From NCBI GenBank assembly GCA_020860885.1, contig JAJBTS010000070.1:1-11123 (forward strand): 11,123 nucleotides of DNA. The letters are read 5' to 3'. The DNA is from Bacteroidales bacterium. GTDB lineage: Bacteria; Bacteroidota; Bacteroidia; Bacteroidales; Azobacteroidaceae. A program made the position numbers and the translations under genes. Shown here piece by piece: positions 1 to 7,080 of this stretch. Every line of letters starts with the position of its first letter. Position 1 is the stretch's first letter. The notes beneath the pieces were generated by a model. That model saw only the letters and a list, made by a program, of their open reading frames with translations, made no database searches and was not told the origin of the DNA.

Positions 1-34
1 TAGCATATCAAAACTTTAAATGCTACAATATTTA

Positions 35-1099
35 TTAGTTTTCAATTCCGAACTTATAAATAGTATTGCTATAGAAAGTTGAATCTGCACGTAAAATAGT
101 AGTAGGGAATTCTTCCTGATTAGGAGAATCCGGGAAATGTTGTGTTTGTAAAATCACGGTAGGTTTTTCCGTTGTGGTATACAACTGAATACCAGGCTCT
201 GTAGTATAAACTTCAACATTTACTCCGGTAGTAGAGCTTGCTAATTTAGCTGCCAGATTTGTTTTTTCCCCCGGATTATTCAAGACATACATTACATCGT
301 AAGGGCTTCCTGCAGAAAGTGCTTTGGAAGAAGAAAAATTAATATCTGCGTTTACCGGAACTATTCTGCCTGTAGGTATTTTATTATTATCCACTTCAAC
401 GTAAGAAGATGCATCTACAAACAAAGACTGGTCTGCAATAGAACCTGAAGTTACACCCGACAGGTTAAACTGCAACTGGTTGGTCACATTCAGGAAAGTA
501 GCCCGGGTGGTAGTAGCCTCATAAGTAATATCCAGGCTATTATTGTCTGTAAGTTTATAAGTAACAGTCATAGTTAAATTACCTGGGAAACCTTCTTCTC
601 CTTCCTGGGAGAAATAAGTACATACCAATGTATTTTCATTCGGTTGTTCTATATCAAAAAACTGGGTGCTGAACCCACGCGGACCTCCGTTTAACATCGT
701 TGCTCCTTCGTTTGTACGAAGACGATAAGTTACACGATCCAGTGATATTTCTCCTCCGGAGATTCTTCCCGCATAACGGCCTAATACTGCTCCGCTGTAA
801 TCTTTCAATTGCAAATAAGGTTGGATATCTTCATATCCTGCAATTACATTCACCATACTACCGTCTTTACCGGGAACCATAGCAGATACAATACGAGCTC
901 CGACATTGATTACCGCCACTTCCAATCCGGAAGCATTTTTCATTACATGGAGTTTATTTAATCTACCTGTTTCTGTTTTATATTCAAAATTGGCAGGCAA
1001 CAAACCCGACTGTGTCCCTTCGTTTCCTTTATTTTTATCTCCACAGGAAACGATTAATAAACCGACTGCTAACGTCAACAAAATTTTTCTCATGATCAT
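35..1099 (-). CDS. Aldose 1-epimerase (galactose mutarotase)-like lipoprotein with degenerate active site
   Basis: 354-residue protein. The N-terminus is a lipoprotein signal with lipobox IVSC and lipidated Cys19, so it is probably anchored in a membrane facing the periplasm. The rest follows the GalM beta-sandwich fold from end to end: GRYAGRI (about 108-114), GGPRGF (138-143), NVTNQLQFNL (204-213), SPYDVMYVLN (265-274) and TQHFPDSPNQ (319-328). GalM enzymes interconvert alpha and beta anomers of aldoses. Here three residues of the catalytic set are changed: the His of LHGG is Asn137, the His of TNH is Gln208, and the catalytic Glu of the LETQ.FPDSPN motif is Gln318. The sugar-contacting Arg of GRYA.RI and Asp268 are kept. 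I infer a sugar-binding protein with little or no mutarotase activity. The second Met (codon 3, 1091-1093) is an equally good start. It lies 179 bases downstream of corA on the same strand and has its own promoter-like site. Confidence 0.88.
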   Translation of the reverse strand: MIMRKILLTLAVGLLIVSCGDKNKGNEGTQSGLLPANFEYKTETGRLNKLHVMKNASGLEVAVINVGARIVSAMVPGKDGSMVNVIAGYEDIQPYLQLKDYSGAVLGRYAGRISGGEISLDRVTYRLRTNEGATMLNGGPRGFSTQFFDIEQPNENTLVCTYFSQEGEEGFPGNLTMTVTYKLTDNNSLDITYEATTTRATFLNVTNQLQFNLSGVTSGSIADQSLFVDASSYVEVDNNKIPTGRIVPVNADINFSSSKALSAGSPYDVMYVLNNPGEKTNLAAKLASSTTGVNVEVYTTEPGIQLYTTTEKPTVILQTQHFPDSPNQEEFPTTILRADSTFYSNTIYKFGIEN

Positions 1100-1163
1100 T
1101 CAATTAAAATTACTAACTTTTTTGTATTTCTTATAACAGGAGTTATAAATTGTACCGTTCCGG

Positions 1164-1171
1164 CAAAAATA
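1164..1171 (-). promoter_or_regulatory. Putative -7 promoter element for the mutarotase-like gene
   Basis: On the minus strand this reads TATTTTTG, matching the Bacteroidetes -7 consensus TAnnTTTG, about 65 bases before the start codon. No convincing -33 TTG was seen at the usual spacing. The region is AT-rich, so a chance match is possible. Confidence 0.35.
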
Positions 1172-1218
1172 ACAACAATTTTGTATATATCCTCTAAGAA
1201 TGGTATTTTTTAATATAC

Positions 1219-1245
1219 AAAAAAATTAACATGCTCCTGGTTAAT
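1219..1245 (-). terminator. Possible weak intrinsic terminator after corA
   Basis: Read on the minus strand, ATTAAC and GTTAAT (1240-1245 and 1225-1230) form a 6-bp stem around a 9-base loop, followed directly by a T run (1225-1219). It starts 34 bases past the corA stop codon. The stem is short and AT-rich, so termination would be weak. It would separate corA from the mutarotase-like gene. Confidence 0.3.
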
Positions 1246-1278
1246 ACAACTTTCCTGTTTGCAATCAGAAGGTTAAAA

Positions 1279-2217
1279 TTAAAGATATTTCTTCTTTTTA
1301 AAGAAGATCAGGATGGCCATGGAAGAAGCTATCATGAGCAAAAGAGAAAGTAAATAACCGTATTTCCAGTTCAATTCAGGCATAAATCCGAAGTTCATAC
1401 CGTAAATAATTGCAATTAAAGTAGGCGGCATGAAAATAACCGATACGATCGTAAATATCTTAATAATTTTATTCTGCTCAATATTCAATAACCCCAGGAA
1501 AGTATCCTGAAGATAATCCAGACGATCGAAACTGAAACGAATGTGTTCCAACAGGGAATTAATATCCTTGATCAGGATCGTCAACTTGGAACGAAGATCG
1601 TGTGGGACCAGATTACTGCGCAACATATTGGATACGGCCCTTTGCTTGTCTATCGTATTTTCCCGGAACATCATCGTTTTTTCCTGTAGATTTTTGATCT
1701 CCAGCAAAGCCGTTTCATCCGCGTCCTGAATGCTGTTACTTAAATGAGTGATCTCACCGGTAATTTCTTCGATCATATCCGCATCAAATTCCACACGCGT
1801 TTCCAATAAGGTCAGAAAAACATGATAGCCGGTAGGATAGCTTTCCGGGTTAGCGAAGACTTTCTTCACCGTTTCGGTAAAAGAGCCCAATTCATCACTA
1901 CGCACGGAAATAAGTATGTTATTTTTCAGAATGAAAGATACCGGGCTTTTCTCGTAGTTCGACATTAAGAAGTTCGCATTCACCACCAGGGTATCACGGG
2001 TCTCTATATAACGGGAAGAAGTCTCGATTTCAATCATCTCTTCTTCTTCCTGTATGTATATTTTTAGGAAATCTTCCAATTGGGATTCCACTTCTTCATC
2101 CACATCGTTAAGGTCAATCCATAAAAATTGATCGGTAGGTGTTTTTTTAAGAAATTCTAAACTGCGACTGACTTTAATCGCACCATCTTTATGGTAAAAA
2201 AGTTTGAATTCGGACAT
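1279..2217 (-). CDS. corA: CorA-family magnesium/cobalt transport protein
   Basis: 312 residues, the usual CorA length. CorA forms a homopentameric inner-membrane channel that takes up Mg2+ and can pass Co2+ and Ni2+. Seen in the sequence: a soluble acidic N-terminal part (about 1-140), a long helical charged segment (about 140-250) corresponding to the stalk helix, a first membrane helix at about 252-271 that ends in the signature YGMNF (GMN at 273-275), a short loop with MPEL, a second membrane helix at about 287-305, and a basic tail KKKKYL. The GMN selectivity motif is intact. The gene is transcribed divergently from the TonB-receptor operon and upstream of the mutarotase-like gene. Co2+ is the metal of cobalamin, but I see no sign that the two operons share control. 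The start ATG at 2215-2217 fits the family. Confidence 0.95.
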   Translation of the reverse strand: MSEFKLFYHKDGAIKVSRSLEFLKKTPTDQFLWIDLNDVDEEVESQLEDFLKIYIQEEEEMIEIETSSRYIETRDTLVVNANFLMSNYEKSPVSFILKNNILISVRSDELGSFTETVKKVFANPESYPTGYHVFLTLLETRVEFDADMIEEITGEITHLSNSIQDADETALLEIKNLQEKTMMFRENTIDKQRAVSNMLRSNLVPHDLRSKLTILIKDINSLLEHIRFSFDRLDYLQDTFLGLLNIEQNKIIKIFTIVSVIFMPPTLIAIIYGMNFGFMPELNWKYGYLLSLLLMIASSMAILIFFKKKKYL

Positions 2218-2277
2218 AATAACAAAGAATTTAGAGGATAGACTCCCAATTGATGCACACTCCTATAAAAAGGTAGA

Positions 2278-2285
2278 CAAAAGTA
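2278..2285 (-). promoter_or_regulatory. Putative -7 promoter element for corA
   Basis: The minus strand reads TACTTTTG here, matching TAnnTTTG, about 60 bases before the corA start. The -33 element is not clear at the normal distance. It lies only 43 bases from the opposing element at 2328-2335, so the two divergent promoters share one short control region. Confidence 0.45.
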
Positions 2286-2327
2286 GTTTAAAAAAAACAA
2301 ATAGCATAGAAAAACATAAAAAATATC

Positions 2328-2335
2328 TACCTTTG
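2328..2335 (+). promoter_or_regulatory. -7 promoter element for the btuB-like operon
   Basis: TACCTTTG followed by CAGCC, a typical Bacteroidetes -7 element (TAnnTTTG) with its usual downstream C/G context. Transcription would begin around 2342 and give a leader of about 205 nucleotides that includes the heptamer tract and the second repeat cluster. A -33 TTG at standard spacing is not obvious, which may mean an activator is needed. Confidence 0.55.
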
Positions 2336-2344
2336 CAGCCGCAA

Positions 2345-2393
2345 AAACAGTAAACAGTAAACAGTAAACAGTAAACAGTAAACAGTAAGCAGT
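2345..2393 (+). repeat. Tandem heptamer AAACAGT, seven units
   Basis: Six perfect head-to-tail copies of AAACAGT run from 2345 to 2386, and a seventh with one change (AAGCAGT) ends at 2393. The tract starts about 10 bases after the putative -7 element, so it lies at the very start of the btuB leader. There is no spacer between units, which excludes a CRISPR. Seven-base arrays of this kind can change copy number by replication slippage. A minus-strand reading frame across the tract is a by-product of the repeat. Confidence 0.9.
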
Positions 2394-2483
2394 GGCTGTT
2401 AACAATTTTAATTAAGAAACGTTTACCTAATACTTTATCACTGTATGGTTATTAATTACTGATATTGAGTATTAATCACTACT

Positions 2484-2545
2484 AATTGCTTACTGGTGAC
2501 TGATTACTGTTCACTGATTACTGTTCACTGGTGACTGATAACTGA
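2484..2545 (+). repeat. Imperfect repeat cluster before the TonB-receptor start
   Basis: GATTACTGTTCACT occurs twice in direct tandem (2502-2515 and 2516-2529). CTGGTGACTGAT occurs at 2493-2504 and again at 2528-2539, 35 bases apart. The word TTACTGTT inside the 14-mer is the exact reverse complement of AACAGTAA, which the upstream heptamer tract contains repeatedly. The leader RNA could therefore fold the two clusters together in several registers. The cluster ends three bases before the ATG at 2549. No ribosome-binding site of the Shine-Dalgarno type is visible. Confidence 0.8.
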
Positions 2546-2548
2546 AAT

Positions 2549-4528
2549 ATGGTTAGAAAAAGTTTTTTCCTTTTTACGCTGATTTGTCTTGTTTTATCTG
2601 GGGAGTATCTATACGCTCAATCAGATACCCTAAAAACATATCCTTTGAATAGGGTCGAAGTAAGCACCCCTATCCAAACCGGATCCAATCTTTCTACTTC
2701 TCCTCAGCTGGTTATTACAAAAAATAAGTTTGAGAAAATAAGCGCCTTCCAGGTATCCGATGCCCTTAAATTCTTTTCAGGTGTTCAGGTGAAAGACTAC
2801 GGAGGGATCGGCGGATTGAAAACGGTTTCTATCCGTAATATGGGAGCGAATTATACTACAGTTGCTTACGATGGAATTCCCGTTACTAATTATATGACCG
2901 GACAAATAGATATCGGCCGTTTTTCTTTGGAAAATATTGAAATGCTTAAACTGAATATCGGGGAAAGTGATGACATCTTTCTACCGGCCCGCCTGCAGTC
3001 ACTTGGTGGTAGTTTGAATATGATCACTTATTCACCTTTTATCTCAAATAAAAAAAGTGACCTCAATGTTTCTGTGAAAGCCGGTTCTTTTGGGATGTTC
3101 AACCCTTCGGTAATATATGCCGTTTCATTAAGTGAGATTTTTACTTTGAAAGCTGCTGCCGAATACCTCTCCAGCAACGGGGAATATAGTTACAAGCAAA
3201 CGTATGGATATGCCAACGATTCCGTAAGCAAAAAGAAAAGGCAGAATTCCGATATGGAAAACTGGAAACTGGAAACCAACTTATACGGCAACTTCAGGAA
3301 CGGCGGTAAGTTATTGGCTAAAATTCATTACTTTGACTCCGACAGAGGCATACCCGGTCCGTCTTTCTATTATCAGGATAAAAATGCGGGAGAAAGAGTC
3401 AAAGATAAAAATCTATTTTCCCAACTCAGTTACCGGCAGCCTCTCCATGAAAAATGGGAATTCCAAACCAATGCCAAATTCGATGTATCTTTAACGGATT
3501 ATCGAAACTTCCAATTGAACAGGAAGGATGAATACGATCAGAAAGAATATTACCTGAATGCATCTTTCCTTTATAAAGTTTCCGACCAATTGTCTTTTTC
3601 GTTATCGAACGATGGAATACTAGGTACTTTCAGTAGTGATACGATCAGTAACAAGCACCGGACTTCCTGGTTAAGCTCTTTTTCGGCAAAATATCAAACA
3701 TCCCGGATCACCTTAACCGGAAGCATACTGAATCATTATGCAAGCAATTCTAAAAGCGCAAATACGGCCAATAAAAATACCAATCATTTATCTCCCTACC
3801 TGGGTATTTCTTTCAGACCTTTCGAAAGCCGGTCTCTCCGGATCAGGGCTTTCTATAAAAACTCGTACAGGCTACCTACATTCGGAGATATATACTATTC
3901 CGACGTTATTAATTCCGACTTAAAAGCGGAAAATGCTCATCAGTACAATATAGGTGTAACTGTGAACCGTTCCGGAGGAATACTTTTCCCTTATCTGGCG
4001 TTTTCCCTGGATACCTATTATAATAATATAGAAAACAAGATCGTTATTGAACCCAGGCAAAGCCAGTTCAAACCGTCCATTAAAAATCATGGGGAAGTAG
4101 ATATCAAAGGGTTAGACCTAAATATAGAGTTCCATGTCAACGTAAGCAGAACCATTACTGCGGAAATAAGCGGAAGCTATACCTATCAGCATGTGAAGGA
4201 TAAAAAAGAAGGCCAGACTCTTATCCTGGCCTATACCCCGAAACATTCCGGATCCGGTTATTTCTCCTTAAAAACAAAATGGGCCGATTTTAACTACAGC
4301 GTTATACGGAGCGGGAAACGCTATTATATGCAGATCGAAGAACCCGAATTTAAGCTGGACTCTTATGCCGATCATAGTATATCTATAATAAAAGCGCTGA
4401 CATGGGATAAATGTAACATTCAGTTATCTGCCGAATGTTTGAACCTGACAAACAAACAATACGAAATTGTCCGCTCCTACCCTATGCCCGGCAGATCTTT
4501 CCGGTTCGGAATTAAAGTAAATTATTAA
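2549..4528 (+). CDS. btuB: TonB-dependent outer-membrane receptor, BtuB-like
   Basis: 659 residues. A Sec signal peptide (about 1-23, cleavage after LYA) is followed by a candidate TonB box around NRVEVST and a plug domain (to about 155) with SDALKFFSGVQVKDYGG, SIRNMGANYTT and the turn YDGIPV. The remainder is a beta-barrel rich in alternating aromatic strands and ends in a final aromatic residue (VNY), as outer-membrane barrels do. It lacks the N-terminal carboxypeptidase-like domain of SusC proteins and is of BtuB/siderophore-receptor size. TonB energy would drive substrate import across the outer membrane. A BtuG-like lipoprotein starts 13 bases after its stop and a BtuF-like binding protein follows. 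This order is characteristic of Bacteroides vitamin B12 loci, so a corrinoid is the most likely substrate. From this protein alone, heme or a siderophore cannot be excluded. Confidence 0.88.
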   Translation: MVRKSFFLFTLICLVLSGEYLYAQSDTLKTYPLNRVEVSTPIQTGSNLSTSPQLVITKNKFEKISAFQVSDALKFFSGVQVKDYGGIGGLKTVSIRNMGANYTTVAYDGIPVTNYMTGQIDIGRFSLENIEMLKLNIGESDDIFLPARLQSLGGSLNMITYSPFISNKKSDLNVSVKAGSFGMFNPSVIYAVSLSEIFTLKAAAEYLSSNGEYSYKQTYGYANDSVSKKKRQNSDMENWKLETNLYGNFRNGGKLLAKIHYFDSDRGIPGPSFYYQDKNAGERVKDKNLFSQLSYRQPLHEKWEFQTNAKFDVSLTDYRNFQLNRKDEYDQKEYYLNASFLYKVSDQLSFSLSNDGILGTFSSDTISNKHRTSWLSSFSAKYQTSRITLTGSILNHYASNSKSANTANKNTNHLSPYLGISFRPFESRSLRIRAFYKNSYRLPTFGDIYYSDVINSDLKAENAHQYNIGVTVNRSGGILFPYLAFSLDTYYNNIENKIVIEPRQSQFKPSIKNHGEVDIKGLDLNIEFHVNVSRTITAEISGSYTYQHVKDKKEGQTLILAYTPKHSGSGYFSLKTKWADFNYSVIRSGKRYYMQIEEPEFKLDSYADHSISIIKALTWDKCNIQLSAECLNLTNKQYEIVRSYPMPGRSFRFGIKVNY

Positions 4529-4541
4529 CAATAATATAAGT

Positions 4542-5639
4542 ATGAAAAGTACAAATCTCTTTCTTAAGCAATTTATAATGCTTATCGTTTTATCTTTTTC
4601 CATCTTTAGCTGTAGCGATAACGATGATATTACCCCTCCTCCCAGACCGGATCACAACACTTCAGCAGTATTAATCCTCAACGAAGGAGACTGGTCGAAA
4701 AACAATGCCAGTTTAAGTTATTTCAATCCGACTACGGGAACCACTATTGCTGATATCTACAATGGACAATTAGGAGAAACAGGACAGGATATAGAGCTGT
4801 ACGGAAATAAAATATACATTTCGGTAGCCGGATCGGGATTAATTTCCGTGCTGGAGAAAGAGTACCTGATTGAAACCCACAAAATTAAAATGGAAATCGA
4901 AGGACTGCAATCCTTAGCTCCCCAATACATGGAATCCTACAACGGTAAAATATATGTTACCTGCCAGGAATCCAATACCCGGGATGGGTATATAGTGAGA
5001 ATCGATACTACTTCATTAAAAATAGACGGATATACCCTGGTTGGTAAAGATCCTGTCGACCTGGCAATAACCAATGGTAAAATATACGTAGCAAATTCAG
5101 GAGGTAGTAACTATCCCAATGTAGCAAATACATTATCGGTGGTTAATCTCAGGACTTTCAAAGAAGAAGAAAAACTGACAGTAGGGCTCAATCCTTTCCG
5201 GGTCAAAGCAGACGGCAATGGAAATATCTATCTCACTTATCAAGGGGTTGTCGGAAGCATACCGGGAGGATTCCAAAGAGTGGATACGTATACCAAAGAA
5301 GTCTTTGAACTTGGAGATCATCCGAAACAGGATTTCCAGATATTTGAAGATAAAATTTACTTTTACGATGTAACCCACCAAGAATCGGGTTCTACCCACA
5401 ATGGAATAGGTGTATTTGATATGGATAAACAGGAGTTTGTGGAACAACCTTTTATTTCGGATGAAACAGTAATTACAAATACTCCATACGGTATTGGAAT
5501 CCATCCGCAAACAAAAGATGTATATTTATCTACCACAGATTATACTACAAGGGGAAAAGTATTGATTTTCAATCAGGACGGAATAAAACAAAAAGAAATA
5601 ACCGTAGGAATCAATCCGAAAGGGTTTATTTTCTTTTAA
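4542..5639 (+). CDS. btuG: BtuG-like surface beta-propeller lipoprotein (YncE/DUF5074-type)
   Basis: 365 residues. A lipoprotein signal with lipidated Cys24 is followed at once by SDNDD, which resembles the acidic lipoprotein export signal that sends Bacteroidetes lipoproteins to the cell surface. A Pro-rich linker leads into a repeat-built domain with recurring strands of the form GK-I-Y-hydrophobic at about 88-94, 134-139, 178-184, 226-232, 268-274 and 325-331. This fits a seven-bladed propeller with at least six blades visible. The opening LILNEGDWSKNNASLSYF resembles that of BtuG-type proteins. Established for BtuG of Bacteroides thetaiotaomicron: it binds B12 extremely tightly on the surface and hands it to BtuB. 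The gene sits 13 bases after the TonB receptor, surely in one operon. The corrinoid assignment is inferred from fold, export tag and context. Confidence 0.78.
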   Translation: MKSTNLFLKQFIMLIVLSFSIFSCSDNDDITPPPRPDHNTSAVLILNEGDWSKNNASLSYFNPTTGTTIADIYNGQLGETGQDIELYGNKIYISVAGSGLISVLEKEYLIETHKIKMEIEGLQSLAPQYMESYNGKIYVTCQESNTRDGYIVRIDTTSLKIDGYTLVGKDPVDLAITNGKIYVANSGGSNYPNVANTLSVVNLRTFKEEEKLTVGLNPFRVKADGNGNIYLTYQGVVGSIPGGFQRVDTYTKEVFELGDHPKQDFQIFEDKIYFYDVTHQESGSTHNGIGVFDMDKQEFVEQPFISDETVITNTPYGIGIHPQTKDVYLSTTDYTTRGKVLIFNQDGIKQKEITVGINPKGFIFF

Positions 5640-5672
5640 GAAAAGGGGTTGATACGACTTACGAGGAGAGTG

Positions 5673-5789
5673 TGCAAAAAGAACTTCCCACCCCTAAATC
5701 CCCTGAAGGGGACTTATTAAACCATTGAATAATCAATAGCCCCCTTTAGGGGGTTGGGGGCCCAATAAGGAAATTATTAACTTTTTGGA
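5673..5789. repeat. 117-bp palindromic intergenic repeat, copy A
   Basis: Near-identical in sequence and equal in length to the element at 8287-8403. Ends are inverted (TGCAAAAAG at 5673-5681, CTTTTTGGA at 5781-5789). Inside are two GC-rich stems, CCCCTGAAGGGG and CCCCCTTTAGGGGG (5740-5753), around an AT-rich centre, so the whole element is a long imperfect palindrome. It has no coding capacity and looks like a small non-autonomous (MITE- or REP-like) element. It lies 33 bases after the btuG stop, where its stems could slow transcription or protect the mRNA end. The 298-base spacer 5640-5937 otherwise holds only the duplicated end (5797-5832) and AT-rich sequence before btuF. Confidence 0.85.
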
Positions 5790-5796
5790 CAATCTC

Positions 5797-5832
5797 TTGG
5801 GAGCCCAATGATGAGATTACTGACTTTTTGAG
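5797..5832 (+). repeat. Extra copy of the right end of repeat A
   Basis: A 36-base segment that repeats 5754-5789 with about 28 of 36 positions equal. It begins TTGGGAGCCCAATGATGAG and contains GACTTTTTGAG. In its middle it is closer to the right end of copy B (GATGAGATTA) than to its own neighbour, which suggests the remnant of a second element rather than a recent local duplication. Confidence 0.65.
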
Positions 5833-5937
5833 CCTTCTCTTTAGGGATTAATAGTTCTTTTGGATCAGCTTCATAAAAGCAGGAATTTTGAAAAAAAGAG
5901 TGAGTAACAATTTTTATTTATTTAATTCTAACGTTGT

Positions 5938-7080
5938 ATGTTTTCCCGAGTATTCTGTTTTTTATTATGTTTTCTTATCCTTTTATCCTGTCAACCCGGC
6001 AGAGATAAATCGAAGGGTAATATATCCAACGATTCAGTAGCCGACAGTGTTTATTACGCTACCGGATTTATCATGGAAACTCATCCGGAATACCATCTGG
6101 TCCAACTGAAAAACCCGTGGAAAACCGGTCAGATCTTACAAACGTACATTCTTTGCCCTAAGTCGGAGGAACTCCCGGCCGATCTACCGGAAGGAATCCT
6201 CCTGCGCACTCCTCTCGACAATACAGTCAGCTTTTCTGCCGTAACCTGTGGTTATCTGGAAGAACTGGGCGTTTTGAATACTCTGATAGGAGTTGCGGAA
6301 CCTCAATATATAAACATTCCTTTTATTCAGGAAGGAATAGAAAAAAGAAAAATAGCAGATATAGGCCAGGCAGCCAATCCAAACATAGAGAAACTAATAC
6401 TGATTGAGCCTGAAGTGATATTTACCAATCCCATCAGTGATTCCGGCGTCAATTCGTTGAACAGAATCGATGTACCTGTCGTCAACTGTTTTGAATACAT
6501 GGAAACCAATCCGTTAGGACAAGCCGAATGGATACGGTTTCTGGGCTTACTCTTCGACAGGAAGGAAAAGGCTGATTCTATATTCTTTCAAACGGTCAAA
6601 TCTTACAACGAACTAAAAGATATTGTTTCAAAGATCAGTTCTCAACCGACTGTATTCACCGAATTAAAATACGGCGACTTTTGGCATATGCCCGGAGGAG
6701 AAAGCTATATGGCTCAATTACTTTCCGACGCAGGAGCTGCTTATATACTAAAAGACAACGATAGCTCCGGTTCTGTTTCTTTAAATTTCGAAATGGTGCT
6801 GGATAAAGCCGAAAATGCCGACTTCTGGTTATTCAAATACTACGCTCCATACGAAATGACTTACAAACAGTTGGCTTCGGAAAATGCGAATTATACACTT
6901 TTCAAAGCCTATAAAAATCAGAATGTCTACGGTTGCAATACCCGGATGATAACGAATTATTACCGGGAAATTCCTCTTCATCCCGACTGGCTGTTAAAAG
7001 ATCTGATCTGGGTATTCCATCCAAACTTACTTCCTGACGACTTTCGGCCCAGATATTATTCGAAGATCGAAAATAAATAG
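5938..7080 (+). CDS. btuF: ABC transporter periplasmic binding lipoprotein, BtuF/FhuD-like
   Basis: 380 residues. A lipoprotein signal ends in the lipobox LLSC with lipidated Cys18. No acidic tag follows, so periplasmic retention is likely. The body fits the class III (Fe/B12) periplasmic binding family: first lobe with VTCGYLEELGVLNTLIGVA (102-120), ADIGQAANPNIEKLILIEPEVIF (140-162), and a second lobe with NPLGQAEWIRFLGLLF (191-206), PGGESYMAQLLSDAGAAYIL (252-271) and HPDWLLKDLIWVFHP (348-362). Such proteins carry cobalamin, heme or siderophores to an inner-membrane permease and ATPase. It follows btuG after 298 bases. The spacer holds a palindromic repeat, so it may be read from the btuB promoter at reduced level or from its own. 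No BtuC or BtuD gene follows: the next gene faces it from the other strand. Corrinoid as ligand is inferred from context. Confidence 0.82.
   Translation: MFSRVFCFLLCFLILLSCQPGRDKSKGNISNDSVADSVYYATGFIMETHPEYHLVQLKNPWKTGQILQTYILCPKSEELPADLPEGILLRTPLDNTVSFSAVTCGYLEELGVLNTLIGVAEPQYINIPFIQEGIEKRKIADIGQAANPNIEKLILIEPEVIFTNPISDSGVNSLNRIDVPVVNCFEYMETNPLGQAEWIRFLGLLFDRKEKADSIFFQTVKSYNELKDIVSKISSQPTVFTELKYGDFWHMPGGESYMAQLLSDAGAAYILKDNDSSGSVSLNFEMVLDKAENADFWLFKYYAPYEMTYKQLASENANYTLFKAYKNQNVYGCNTRMITNYYREIPLHPDWLLKDLIWVFHPNLLPDDFRPRYYSKIENK

Noticed and set aside
1193..1219. GTATAT/ATATAC inverted repeat
   Set aside because: Short, fully AT-type palindrome in AT-rich spacer; expected by chance.
2157..2405. 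82-codon minus-strand frame with a repetitive Leu/Tyr/Cys N-terminus
   Set aside because: It is the translated heptamer tract running into the corA 5' end, overlapping corA on the same strand in another frame; no independent coding signal.
2345..2545. CRISPR array or cobalamin riboswitch in the btuB leader
   Set aside because: The repeats are contiguous 7-mers without spacers, and no B12-box-like sequence or characteristic conserved loops could be found by eye.
5133..5510. 125-codon minus-strand frame inside the BtuG-like gene
   Set aside because: It lies fully antisense to a well-supported propeller gene and its composition has no domain character.
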